Source: Phallusia fumigata (lineage: Eukaryota; Chordata; Ascidiacea; Phlebobranchia; Ascidiidae). Taken from it: a DNA stretch of 48,165 bases. A program made the translations under genes and the position numbers. Below the pieces are notes generated by a model. It saw nothing but the letters and a program-made list of their open reading frames with translations. It ran no database searches and was not told the origin of the DNA. The stretch is taken from assembly GCA_008931825.1 (NCBI GenBank), contig QXVZ01008398.1, forward strand, positions 1 through 48,165. Direction: 5' to 3'. Positions 37,192 to 48,165 of the stretch are shown piece after piece (within the stretch, counting starts at the first letter, position 1; each line of letters begins with the position of its first letter).

Positions 37192-40100
37192 CTGTAGTAA
37201 GCCTATTTCATTGAAGCAATAATCGGACGTCTTTTTCAATAGGTTGCCATGCTGGTACAAATTGGATTGGCACGGAAACGCCGAATGGGTCTATATAAGT
37301 TCCCGCATATGGCCAGCAGAAACCCCTGGTGGCGATAGTCGGGGTATAGGTCGTTATGAATGTTGCAAGAACAAACACGGGGTCGGGACACCTTTTAGGC
37401 TCAGGAAGCGCCAGGTACGACTTCGCGGCATTTCAACGGTATATTTTTATGCGGCGAAATGTCGCGAAAAGTCGCAGCGTGTGAAACGACTTCGCCCTTC
37501 AGTATTGCTTCCTCGCCGCTGGCTGATTACTTGCGTTGACCCGCCACACCGCCGTCTGTGATTGGTAGAGCCCACGTAACCGTGGTTACGGCGAGTCACG
37601 TAGCAGTCGGGGTCTTTGTGAAATCACTGGCCTTTAAGGCTGCAGCATCGGAATTAATTGAGCATTTTGGCCATCGAAGCCTACGCATATAGAAATGGCA
37701 ACCGCCTCCAGAATAAAGAGTTAGATTAGGTCATAGGAGCAAGGTTCGCAAACTGTGGTCCAGGTTTGTGACAGTATGTCATGCAATTGACATACAACGT
37801 CGCCAAACTGTCACAAACAAGCCAAAAGTCAAACCAGCAAAGCATGTAACACCGAGCGAGGTTTTGACAACAGGGATAAGTTGTTTTTCAACCGTGCGGC
37901 GAGTAAGCAGCGAAAGAGCCCTGTCACTGAGAGGAAGGTGTGCGTACTATCAATGTCAGGCGGCTCTTAATCCCGAATCTCGTCAACAAGAGCCTGGGAC
38001 TCGGAGGCCGCGCTCAGACTTTGTGGGTTCGCTTGCTCACAGCCAAACCCTCTTAGCCGGGTGCGATTGATTGCTTCGCAGGCGCAATCTGCTGTTGAAG
38101 GCACTGCTGACACGCTGTGATCTGCCAACGATCAAGTGGCAATTTCATCAGCAACACTTGTCAGGCCTGGAGAGCGATAAGGGGCACTGCTATCAAAATT
38201 GGCGGCCTTGAAACGAAATTCTGCAGCAAATCAATCGATCCGGCTTACGCTTGCACCACCACTTTTTCGAATGCCGAGGGCTCCCTAATTGCCGCCTATA
38301 AAGCGGGCACAGATAAGGCTGGCACAAATGCATTAAGCCACATCGCCGATTTCCAGCAGCCCGCCGTGGCCACTTGAACCGTCGGGGGTTACGTCAAAAC
38401 AAGCGAGTTGAAACGTGTACGTCACTGCGCTAGAATGGACACGATTTTGCATACTGCCATCGCAGCCATCTTATAGTGACAACTGATATGGGGAAGTTGG
38501 TTTACCACATGTTGCCAATATCCTGTCAATTGATTACACAGCTCGCGGTCGTTGGCAAGTTGTTCTACGCAATGTTAAAAACTGATCAAAACCGGATGAA
38601 AAACAGGAAATTTTCGTTTAATAAACAATGTTTTGGGATCACATAAACCGAAAAAAACTACTCGATGTTACCTATTTAGGGCCCAAAAAGTGTGAGAAAT
38701 ATTTACAAAGAGGGTGTCAATAGCAAAGCTTATTTGTGAGATGAAGAGAGTACTTTCATTATATCAGTACCATTATATAGTATAGCATCGGTAAAAAATG
38801 ACAATTAATTTGCTAAAAAAAAACAGTTTTACTGTATTTTGCATGGTTCCCTGTATTAACCAATACCAAACTAGATCATTTATTAACATTCAACAGTCGC
38901 GTTCTCGTGTGCTATTTACAACCAAACTCAAGCCAGCACAATTGGCTGGGCGTTTGCGCAGAGACAGCAGAAATTGATCTTGGCACGTTTCGGGCCGGAA
39001 TCGACTGTCACTTGCATTGCTGTGACTGATTAGGCCTTCGTTCGTCGGTTCCCAAACCTTCGTCGAAGCCGACCTAGCATAAACATGTTATCGTGACGCA
39101 ATAAGCTATTTCGCGATGCGTATCGAAGTGGTGCGAGATGTTCGGGCTTTGATGAAGGTTGCGATCGGTGCCTTATTTAGGTTTGGCCGACTTCACTCGC
39201 AAGCTAGGCGACTTAATTTTGCGAGCACTTCCGCATTGCTCGTGGGAACAAACACGCCGGGACTCTGATTGGCGTTGCCGAAACATGATCAGTGAGCGGC
39301 GGCCGCAGGAAAGCGCGGAGAACGTTCTCGGCCGCGTTCTTCCGCCGCCAAGTGAAGGTTTTTGCGGTTTGCTGGGAGCCAATCTGCCAGGACGTTTTTT
39401 TCTTTTGTACCCATACCTTTTGGGATCGCGACAATAAGTTATAATAGCTGATTTAGAAAACAGGATGGTTCGCATACAAAAGGTGATAGGCAACGGCCTG
39501 GAGGCGCCTCAGGAGAACAACAGCTTCAGGACTATTCAAAAGGGAGAATAATTCAAAGTGAGACAAAGTAATCAATGCGATGATCAATTGTTAATTCGAC
39601 AACAGACAAAACCATTAAAATCGATTTAAAGCATTGCATTATGTATGAAGATTAGATGTTAGGAAGAGGTTGTTTTCTTGTATATAACGTGTTGATCGGG
39701 TACATTTAGTCGGTATTTTTGAATGTTGTTCAGTTTCCCGCGATTTGTAAGCTTTGAAAAACTAAAGTGGTGAACAAAACACACCTGAAAGACTAGTTTA
39801 TGAAATGTGCCTTTCTCAAAAAAAGTTGTTCAAAGTTTTTAGGAAACCCAAAGATACTCTGCGGCCAAATAAATCACAAAGCACAATCGAAAATATTGCG
39901 TGAACTTTGTGTGTTTAAATGTCAGAACAAAGAGTCTTTGTCAATGACCAATTAACCTCGATATTTTGGTGGAAACCGACTGACTGACCGAAGTAACATT
40001 TGTAAGTGAAACTGTGGGTGAATCACGGGTTCACGGCCCAGTTTCCGAGTTCAAGCAGCCTTCCCGATTTTTCACATACCAAGCAGAGGGAAAACTTGTT

Positions 40101-40648
40101 TTCAACATAGCGAACCCCGTCGTCAGTGGCCGAGAGAAAAAAGATTGGCAATCGGCGACACGAACCCGTCTGCTTCAAAGGAAAGAAGGTTGAACTCTGT
40201 AAGTGAGAGACACATTCAACCCAGGCCCGTTTGTTTGTGACAGGAAGATTGAGCTTAGACAGCATACCCACTGCACTAGTAAAACCAACTATGAAATTGA
40301 AGTTGTTTTTGCAAACACAGATAACGTTAAAAGATCAGTGGTTTGCTTGGTATGACCAGAGAAATAACAACTTCTTTTCGGACGAACTGATTAAGATATT
40401 TTTTTGTATGTTTTTCATAAATTTCTGTGTGTTTGAAGCCTTGCAGAAACAGTTATTTTCAAAATTAAAATTACACTGGGAAAATGTTTTCAAACAGCAG
40501 TTTGAAAATACATTTGCTAACGCTGATAATTTGTTTTTAGATTTGAAAGAAAACTTTTGTAGATTGTGTAAAGCAAAACCAAACGCTCAGAGAATTAAAA
40601 ATATTCCCACACCAGCATCCTCACCGCGGCGCTGTGACGTATTCCGAA
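37192..40648. other. Intergenic region between the divergent SVEP1-like and 7TM genes
   Basis: About 3.4 kb between the presumed SVEP1-like start (minus) and the 7TM start (plus). Patches at 37.25-37.65, 37.85-38.4 and 39.0-39.45 kb are GC- and CpG-richer than the rest, with several 80-100 codon frames lacking recognisable motifs. I looked on the minus strand for VWA exons (DxSxS, ITDG, GGT-like motifs) and found none. Possibly a shared regulatory region. Confidence 0.4.
37292..37299 (-). promoter_or_regulatory. TATA-like motif, possible promoter of the SVEP1-like gene
   Basis: tatataag on the plus strand reads cttatata on the minus strand, about 100 bases upstream of the candidate start ATG at 37191. 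An inverted CCAAT (ctgtgattgg) lies at 37556-37565. No plus-strand gene begins within 3 kb, so a minus-strand role is more economical, but it depends on the uncertain first exon. Confidence 0.2.
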
Positions 40649-43120
40649 ATGACGCGAGACGAGATTATTTCTGCAACGGAACCGCCATTGGCCGTCAATA
40701 ATGCTACTGACGCCATGGCAGCTACAATGAGTCGCAAAAGGACCGTGGCAATGACTTCTGGTCGCCTGGACTACGACGCCAGGATGGTCCCCTTCGGCAA
40801 TACAGCCTGGATCGCGTGTGAAGTCATACACTTGACTTGTGTGATCGTGGCTCTCTATTTGCTGTACGCGTTGCTTCATTACAGAGCCATCAAGATGAGA
40901 CACCCCAAATTGTCAGGTAAATTCGCTTTAAGTTTGGTTAACGTTTAAGGCTTAATATAAATGTGTAGCTTTCATGATGAGTATGACTGCAGTACATAAT
41001 CACAAATAAAATGGAGCGTATCAAAAAGGTGAACTACAGATGAAACGGGAGGTGCATTTTTTGTGGGTGAAATTTGGTTACATTTTGTTATCCCGTATTT
41101 ATCAAACGAAAACAACTCCAATAAATTGTTCTGTGGATCAACGTGTTTGAAAATAACACCGACCTAATTTGTACCCAGTAGCATCTAACTTCTGTTGCAC
41201 AGATCGTCACCGTAAGGGGGGAATTTGGCTGGAGAATCTCTGCATCATAGGTATCCTCTTCGCTCTTGTCAGATTCGCCAACAACCAAGCTTTGCTTTTT
41301 ACCGGTTGGATATCGGGTTCGAGGTGTTCCATTCTCATTAACATCAGCATAGCGATGTACTTTGTTACTATACACCCCGTATACTTCTTTCTGTGGGTTC
41401 GCCAGGTAAGATAAAGCATTTTCATGTTACGTTTGTGGTTTAAAAAAAATTTGTCCGGGGTTGTTAGCATATCCATCGCAGCAATTTGATAGTTGCTATT
41501 TTTTTTGTTTCATTGGGTTTAAATATATGCCCTTAAAAAATGAGAATATTATTACCGAAGATAATTATTATCGATTTTAAACCTTCAGTATAATTTGCAT
41601 CGTTTTGACCATGTACATGCAAATGGTCCTACGAAATCAATACTTCACAACGCGGTCCTAACTATAAACCTTTGTCTAATAAACAACTACTAATAAATGT
41701 GTAAAGCATACATATCAAAACAGTTACAAAACCACTTTTATGCATGTTGGCATAATTAACGCGGTCTACATTCAACAGCGCATCTTCTACTCGAACCGAG
41801 CCCTGAAACATCTGTACAGCAAAACTGTTCGGTTCCTAAGCTGGGCAGCGTTGGTGTGCTTCATTGCAGTCACCATTGTGTCGATGGTAATATTCGTCGT
41901 GGACCCACAAAACAGTGCAAGTGGACGCGTCTGTCACTACACAATACTGGAAGACATGCGAGCAACGACCGGCCAAGCAAACTACACGTTGCCATCCGAT
42001 GGTGAAGGACGCCGGCGCCAGGGCGTCATAGTAAATACGATGGCGGGACTTCTTGGCGGGGGCATACAGGTACTACATTGCTTGACTTTATGTGTTGCAT
42101 CGTTTTTTTTGTTATTACGCTTAACATTATTTTCCAAGTGTATAATTTTATTGCGTTTTTGAGCTTGGTGTAAATGTTGATCAGGTTAAAGTAGCCGGAG
42201 AATTTTGACACAATTTTGGGTAATTTTTAGTGGTGTCCTACTTCAATCTAAGGTTAAAAAAACTATATTTACGACGTGCACTTGTGTTGCAGATGTCATT
42301 TCTTGCCTTATTCTTGTACCCGATCATGGACAACAAGCTGCGAGCGGTGCGATCAAAGCATTTGCGAAGTGGTAGCGTTGGTCTGCTTACTCTCATACGG
42401 AGATCCTTTGTATTGGCTGGGCTGTGTATTCTTTCCGACGTCGCAATTGCCATCCTGGTCAAAACCGTGTACAACAACTTTCCCAGCGCAGCCTTCGCGC
42501 CTTTAGCGATGTATGATATCAACCTCATCATCAATCTTATTTGCATCATTATGACGTTTCGCCGTTGGCGAGTCATGCTCTTTCCCTGGCTCTACACTGA
42601 CACCTGCCGGACAATGTTCGACTGGATGTCCAACTGCTCACGCCGCACGCGGCCTGGTACCACAGGCATTTACAGAATCAACAGAGCAGATAGACAGATG
42701 CGTCGCGTCTTTTCAGTTGACACTATGTCAAACCTGGAAAGGAGTGGCGTAAGCTCAATACGCTATAAGCCAAACAAGGCGCCAGCTCAACCGAAGCTCG
42801 AAAAACAAGTCCCAGACCCCGTGCCAGACGTGCTGCTCCCGATGCTCGAATGTCACGTTTCTGGCGAAAACCAATCAGAGGAGAACGTGTGGTACACGGA
42901 GTCACTACTTGCTGATTTGAACCAAAACATCGACCCGGACTTGCAAAACTATTCAGACAGCGTCCTGCAACTTGCGAGACCAGAGCGCCAACGCAAGCGA
43001 TCTTCATCGCTGGTAATACAGACATCTCGCACGTCGTCGTTTAAACAGAAAAACGAAAAGGTTGCAGCGACGCTTCTTGCCAAGTCAAAGTTGTGGATTT
43101 TTGACAGTAAGCATCTATGA
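40649..43120 (+). CDS. Seven-transmembrane GPCR-like protein (gene 1)
   Basis: Exons 40649-40916, 41203-41405, 41779-42069 and 42293-43120 (phases 1, 0, 0) give 529 residues. Seven hydrophobic helices lie near 53-77, 97-121, 131-155, 176-199, 240-267, 291-311 and 323-343; a 180-residue basic/Ser-rich tail follows. Cys131 at the start of helix 3 and Cys209 in the second outer loop sit where the conserved GPCR disulfide would be. Arg156 in FLWVRQ is 25 residues after Cys131, the spacing of the class A DRY arginine. There is no DRY or NPxxY. The start is the first ATG in frame; an upstream exon cannot be excluded. It shares FLWxRQ..FYSN with the gene at 47408. Ligand and family unknown. The last two exons recur at 43517-45415, probably an assembly artefact. 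Confidence 0.82.
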
Positions 43121-43515
43121 CGTCTTGATATCGGATTGGCGCCCAATGTGCGATTAATGAGTTTCTGAACGTGGGGATTGAGATCACTGCCTGCCACAAT
43201 CGAAGGCGCAATCACTTTAGAATCGATTGCCGCTCGTCTGTGTGGGAAAACAATTTGCCCTTCAAACAATGAAAATTATCGCACGGATTCGATTTCCAGT
43301 AAGGATGTAGTGAAAGGGTGATTTGACTGATTGACTGACGGTGAAAGTGGTCGAAAATATCGCCACCGATTAGAGTGTCAATTTCTTAAAGCAAAAACAG
43401 ACACTTTTTTACGACTACAATTGTGTTGTGTTCATATTACTCACTATGTTCATTTTCACTATTGTGACGTACTGTCATCAAGATATCGATAACTAAAAAC
43501 ACAGTGTTATCTTTA
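41617..43515 (+). repeat. First copy of the 1.9 kb duplicated unit at the 43516 contig join
   Basis: Begins mid-intron at atgcaaatggtcctacg and ends at acagtgttatcttta, directly against the N. Contains exons 3 and 4 of 7TM gene 1 and about 400 bases of 3' flank. See the entry for 43517-45415 for the comparison. Confidence 0.85.
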
Positions 43516-43516
43516 N

Positions 43517-45415
43517 ATGCAAATGGTCCTACGAAATCAATACTTCACAACGCGGTCCTAACTATAAACCTTTGTCTAATAAACAACTACTAATAAATGT
43601 GTAAAGCATACATATCAAAACAGTTACAAAACCACTTTTATGCATTTTGGCATAATTAACGGGGTCTACATTCAACAGCGCATCTTCTACTCGAACCGAG
43701 CCCTGAAACATCTGTACAGCAAAACTGTTCGGTTCCTAAGCTGGGCAGCGTTGGTGTGCTTCATTGCAGTCACCATTGTGTCGATGGTAATATTCGTCGT
43801 GGACCCACAAAACAGTGCAAGTGGACGCGTCTGTCACTACACAATACTGGAAGACATGCGAGCAACGACCGGCCAAGCAAACTACACGTTGCCATCCGAT
43901 GGTGAAGGACGCCGGCGCCAGGGCGTCATAGTAAATACGATGGCGGGACTTCTTGGCGGGGGCATACAGGTACTACATTGCTTGACTTTATGTGTTGCAT
44001 CGTTTTTTTTGTTATTACGCTTAACATTATTTTCCAAGTGTATAATTTTATTGCGTTTTTGAGCTTGGTGTAAATGTTGATCAGGTTAAAGTAGCCGGAG
44101 AATTTTGACACAATTTTGGGTAATTTTTAGTGGTGTCCTACTTCAATCTAAGGTTAAAAAAACTATATTTACGACGTGCACTTGTGTTGCAGATGTCATT
44201 TCTTGCCTTATTCTTGTACCCGATCATGGACAACAAGCTGCGAGCGGTGCGATCAAAGCATTTGCGAAGTGGTAGCGTTGGTCTGCTTACTCTCATACGG
44301 AGATCCTTTGTATTGGCTGGACTGTGTATTCTTTCCGACGTCGCAATTGCCATCCTGGTCAAAACCGTGTACAACAACTTTCCCAGCGCAGCCTTCGCGC
44401 CTTTAGCGATGTATGATATCAACCTCATCATCAATCTTATTTGCATCATTATGACGTTTCGCCGTTGGCGAGTCATGCTCTTTCCCTGGCTCTACACTGA
44501 CACCTGCCGGACAATGTTCGACTGGATGTCCAACTGCTCACGCCGCACGCGGCCTGGTACCACAGGCATTTACAGAATCAACAGAGCAGATAGACAGATG
44601 CGTCGCGTCTTTTCAGTTGACACTATGTCAAACCTGGAAAGGAGTGGCGTAAGCTCAATACGCTATAAGCCAAACAAGGCGCCAGCTCAACCGAAGCTCG
44701 AAAAACAAGTCCCAGACCCCGTGCCAGACGTGCTGCTCCCGATGCTCGAATGTCACGTTTCTGGCGAAAACCAATCAGAGGAGAACGTGTGGTACACGGA
44801 GTCACTACTTGCTGATTTGAACCAAAACATCGACCCGGACTTGCAAAACTATTCAGACAGCGTCCTGCAACTTGCGAGACCAGAGCGCCAACGCAAGCGA
44901 TCTTCATCGCTGGTAATACAGACATCTCGCACGTCGTCGTTTAAACAGAAAAACGAAAAGGTTGCAGCGACGCTTCTTGCCAAGTCAAAGTTGTGGATTT
45001 TTGACAGTAAGCATCTATGACGTCTTGATATCGGATTGGCGCCCAATGTGCGATTAATGAGTTTCTGAACGTGGGGATTGAGATCACTGCCTGCCACAAT
45101 CGAAGGCGCAATCACTTTAGAATCGATTGCCGCTCGTCTGTGTGGGAAAACAATTTGCCCTTCAAACAATGAAAATTATCGCACGGATTCGATTTCCAGT
45201 AAGGATGTAGTGAAAGGGTGATTTGACTGATTGACTGACGGTGAAAGTGGTCGAAAATATCGCCACCGATTAGAGTGTCAATTTCTTAAAGCAAAAACAG
45301 ACACTTTTTTACGACTACAATTGTGTTGTGTTCATATTACTCACTATGTTCATTTTCACTATTGTGACGTACTGTCATCAAGATATCGATAACTAAAAAC
45401 ACAGTGTTATCTTTA
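43517..45415 (+). repeat. Duplicate of 41617-43515 (likely false assembly duplication of 7TM gene 1 exons 3-4)
   Basis: The 1899 bases after the N at 43516 repeat the 1899 bases before it. I count three differences: g/t and c/g in the intron just before exon 3, and one synonymous g/a in exon 4. The copy contains exons at 43679-43969 and 44193-45020 with unchanged splice sites and identical predicted protein, but no copy of exons 1-2. Exact adjacency across a single N, truncation at an arbitrary intronic base and near identity point to two overlapping contig ends placed in series. A real tandem exon duplication is the alternative. Confidence 0.85.
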
Positions 45416-47407
45416 TATTGGCGTTGTCCGTGTAAACCCCTTATAAAAGCGTTTATCCAAACATTTGCTTGGTCATTTTAATTTTAAATGCTCGCAACAG
45501 CTTTAACGCGCCTTGCTTTGGTTTCGGACAGAATGTCAAGTGAGGTGTTATTAGTCTCTGCATAGCGCCTGTGCAAACTAAATGTGGTAATGCTAGCCAC
45601 CGCTTCACGCGGATAGATCAGACTGAGGGGTCGCGAAAGATCCTTGGGGAATTTTATTTAGCACATGATGGATAGATAACGCGGACAGTTGTCACGAGTC
45701 CACACTTCCAGTCATCGTTGCTGAACGAATTGTTATTAACTTATCTGTGTCTCTATTGAGAGATAACTGTTGAGTCAATTTTTTTCAGGCACACAGACAG
45801 TATTATCAACGCAATTATTCGTAAGGTAGATAAACTACCATATTTTACTGCATTTTTTAAAGTAAGGGTTAGCCAAAGCAAAATGTTTGGGTCTTTTATT
45901 TTGAGTCAGAAGATAAGTAAGTAGTCTAAAGAAAGATATGTTTTTCGTTCAAATTGTTGCTCCCTAACCGGGGGCTAGCAAGGTGGTTTTATTTTGAAAT
46001 GTGGAAAGCTTTAAATTTGAATTTTTGCCTTTTTGGCTGCGTTTTATTTATTAAACTGCGTCGATTCCTGCTTCGAATCACACTTGTTAGGAGACAAGTT
46101 CCATGGCACCAACTTCTATTCAAAGTTCTGGCTTAAAGTACAAATTACACATGTTTGTTAGCAAAATTAATAGAGTAAAAACGACGTCAGTCACTACTCA
46201 AAAATCGTTGTTACATTATCCCTACAAGAAAATATTATAGCGTTTTTTTACGAACCAAAACCCAATGATAGGTTACGATTTCTGTGTCTGAACTGAAAGA
46301 TGACAAAAGTTTATAAAGCAGGTGTCGCAAGTGTAACCTTTACCAGAAAAGACAAACCCCGTGCGAAGGCGCCGAGGTGTTATGACGCAGTGACCTAAAC
46401 ACCGCCATAAATTCAGCAGGAAGTAAGTGACCGAGAATTATTACCTGGTTTCTGCTTAACGTCATTTCCTTAAACCAGTGTTTCCACCCTTTTTTCTCAC
46501 GCGACCCAGATACCGTTTAGAAAAAAATCTTATGGTCCACTAGCTCATCGACATGGCAAGCTTATCTCATTTTGGGCTTGTATGACACAAACACGCATTG
46601 TTTTGAACTAGAATGGTGATTTATTCCAATATATACTTCAGTGGGAAACTTGTTATTGAAGACAATCAACAAGTTTCCTAATTCTTGCAAATGATAACTG
46701 CTCCATGGACCACTGGTAGAGAAACACCGCCTTAAACGAATTATATTTGTAGGTAAAGCCCCGTTTAGACCGGCTCCTTGTAAAGCAGGTTAAACGATTA
46801 ATATGGTCTGCTTGACAAATTGTCACAAAAACTGATTTCAAATTTTGAACTGCCGTATATTAATTCATTTTGGCCCTAACAACAACAAACTGAATCTTTA
46901 TCACATATTTTTAATCTTAGGTACAAATAGTTGTTTACTTTGCAGCAATAATTTCTAAGTGAGCAAAAGTTATTATTTTACTGACATTATTTTAGTTTTA
47001 TAGTATGTTGGTAGGACCTATAATTTTGTGAATTGAAAAAAAAATAAAACTTTGCATAAATAATCGCTTTCGCGTGCGAGTGCTATTCTCGTTACCCAAA
47101 TTTCCCATTTATTGTTAAGTTGTTTTCGCTCGAGGCTGCTGCGTCATCGACATGACGACATCAATTACCGCTTTCTCCCATTGAGAAACCTAGATCGAAA
47201 AGCGAATAGGAAAAAACGCGCGCGTAAGCAGAACTATTGGCATTCATTCAAGTGCGGTTGCGTCACTGTATCACGCAAACGTTGCGGATATCACATTTCA
47301 GCGTTTTCCCTCGGATAGACAGCACTTATAAGACTTTCGACTTGTTTTCAGTCTTAAATTTTAAGTGCAAGGCAGCAACTACAGAGTCTAAATAGCCAAA
47401 GACAAAA
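45416..47407. other. Intergenic region between the two 7TM genes
   Basis: Two kilobases of mostly AT-rich DNA. Only short, featureless open frames occur. An aataaa near 47043 is too far from any coding end to assign. CpG-containing sequence at 47.07-47.3 kb probably belongs to the promoter of the 47408 gene. Confidence 0.4.
47327..47332 (+). promoter_or_regulatory. TATA-like box upstream of 7TM gene 2
   Basis: cttataaga lies about 76 bases before the ATG at 47408, leaving room for a start site and a short leader. A pyrimidine-rich AG (ttgttttcag at 47341-47350) between them could instead be a trans-splice acceptor, since tunicates use spliced leaders. The sequence alone does not decide. Confidence 0.35.
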
Positions 47408-48165
47408 ATGAGTGAAGGGCATAAATTATTTCAAGGTGGAAACGAGACTAACACATCGAGTTACATGACTTGGATACCAGAAGAATACAAACATTCAGTT
47501 GCCAACAATCTTATTGTATGCTCAGTAAGCTTGGTGTTAGATGCATATCTGGCCGTCCGTCTGGTTTACACTGAATACCGAAAATGGCAAAAAAAGCGAA
47601 AAAAGATTCGTGCTTATGATGCAAGTTTGAGACTTCGGGAGAAACAAAGACAAAAGCGATCACCTTCCGAATTGGGGCGTCAAGTAAAGAAGCTTCGTGA
47701 ACAAAAAAACAAAGCAACGTCCAATAAAACCATAAGTAAGAGCAGCTCAAGCCAACTTAGAAGTCAACGTTGGATGACAAGGTTGTGCATTTTAGCCCCG
47801 CTGTTAAACATCATTAGCAACTGCTTAGTGATATTGAAGCTGGTCGACATGCAGCAGTACAAGTCAGTCGCCCCAGGGCAAACTAGTCTGCTTTGTACCG
47901 GTTGGCTGGTTTTCTTCATTTACCTAATTAACTCATTGGCACGCTCGGCGGTCCTGGGTTTCTTGTGGTTACGCCAGTGGCTGTTCTACAGTAATCCAGT
48001 CGTGTATCAAATTCTGTACAGTCCAGTTCTTATATGGGTGAGCCGTTTAGCGGGAGTGCTTCTAGTGATCGTCGGCGTTTTGTTGTTTGTCGCACCAGCT
48101 GTGAATTCCGCCATGAACGGTATGTTTACCAGCTGCTGGCCGATCTTAAAATCGCAATTGCCTCC
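47408..48165 (+). CDS. Seven-transmembrane GPCR-like protein (gene 2), 5' part
   Basis: ATG at 47408 (A at -3) opens 252 codons without stop or obvious intron to the window edge. The N terminus has two N-glycosylation sequons (NET, NTS). Helices lie near 32-55, 123-147, 164-189 and 209-231. The first inner loop is unusually long (about 65 residues) and strongly basic. Cys163 before helix 3 and Cys243 after helix 4 could form the GPCR outer disulfide. FLWLRQWLFYSN at the end of helix 3 matches FLWVRQRIFYSN of the gene at 40649 and is followed by a similar helix 4, so the two are paralogues lying head to tail. Helices 5-7 must be beyond the window. No ligand or named family can be assigned. Confidence 0.78.
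   Translation, partial: MSEGHKLFQGGNETNTSSYMTWIPEEYKHSVANNLIVCSVSLVLDAYLAVRLVYTEYRKWQKKRKKIRAYDASLRLREKQRQKRSPSELGRQVKKLREQKNKATSNKTISKSSSSQLRSQRWMTRLCILAPLLNIISNCLVILKLVDMQQYKSVAPGQTSLLCTGWLVFFIYLINSLARSAVLGFLWLRQWLFYSNPVVYQILYSPVLIWVSRLAGVLLVIVGVLLFVAPAVNSAMNGMFTSCWPILKSQLP

Noticed and set aside
40023..40271. 82-codon minus-strand frame as a possible VWA exon
   Set aside because: No MIDAS motif, no VWA strand pattern and no suitable splice phase.
43679..45020. A second complete 7TM gene or real tandem duplication
   Set aside because: It contains only exons 3-4, is nearly identical to the first copy, and abuts it across a single N. The other three Ns show the same pattern, so an assembly artefact is far more likely.

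Overview
This is eukaryotic, almost certainly animal, nuclear DNA. Genes are split into many short exons (about 40-300 bases) by small AT-rich introns with GT...AG ends. The compact introns, the full extracellular-matrix domain set of SVEP1/polydom, and allele-like divergence of roughly 4-5% at some contig joins suggest a highly polymorphic marine invertebrate chordate, most likely an ascidian tunicate (Ciona-like). The organism is inferred, not proven. Layout: (1) 1-36361, minus strand: one very large gene collinear with vertebrate SVEP1/polydom. I traced about 58 exons whose splice phases all match. In protein order they encode a Cys-rich segment and one GCC2/GCC3 repeat, CCP1-3, two HYR domains, CCP4, a polydom-specific region, three GCC2/GCC3 repeats, six EGF domains, a pentraxin/LamG domain, CCP5-6, EGF7 and CCP7-29. 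The gene runs off the left edge. No VWA domain, expected at the N terminus, was found. (2) 18098-24747, plus strand: a complete 11-exon gene lying inside one 7.8 kb intron of the SVEP1-like gene. It encodes a predicted 1277-residue type I membrane protein with LRRs outside and a ~750-residue Ser-rich tail with two EVH1-ligand-like motifs. (3) 36.4-40.6 kb: intergenic, with no convincing gene. (4) 40649-43120, plus strand: a four-exon seven-transmembrane receptor-like gene; its last two exons reappear at 43517-45415 as an apparent assembly duplicate. (5) 47408-48165, plus strand: the start of a second 7TM gene related to the first, cut by the right edge. All four single N characters in the window (6763, 9516, 36769, 43516) sit exactly between two adjacent copies of the same sequence. 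They look like contig ends that overlap but were not merged, so the duplicated segments should not be read as biology. Functionally, the large gene would make a secreted matrix/adhesion protein, the nested gene a cell-surface LRR receptor, and the right-hand genes members of an unfamiliar GPCR-like family. Nothing in the sequence shows that the three work in one pathway.
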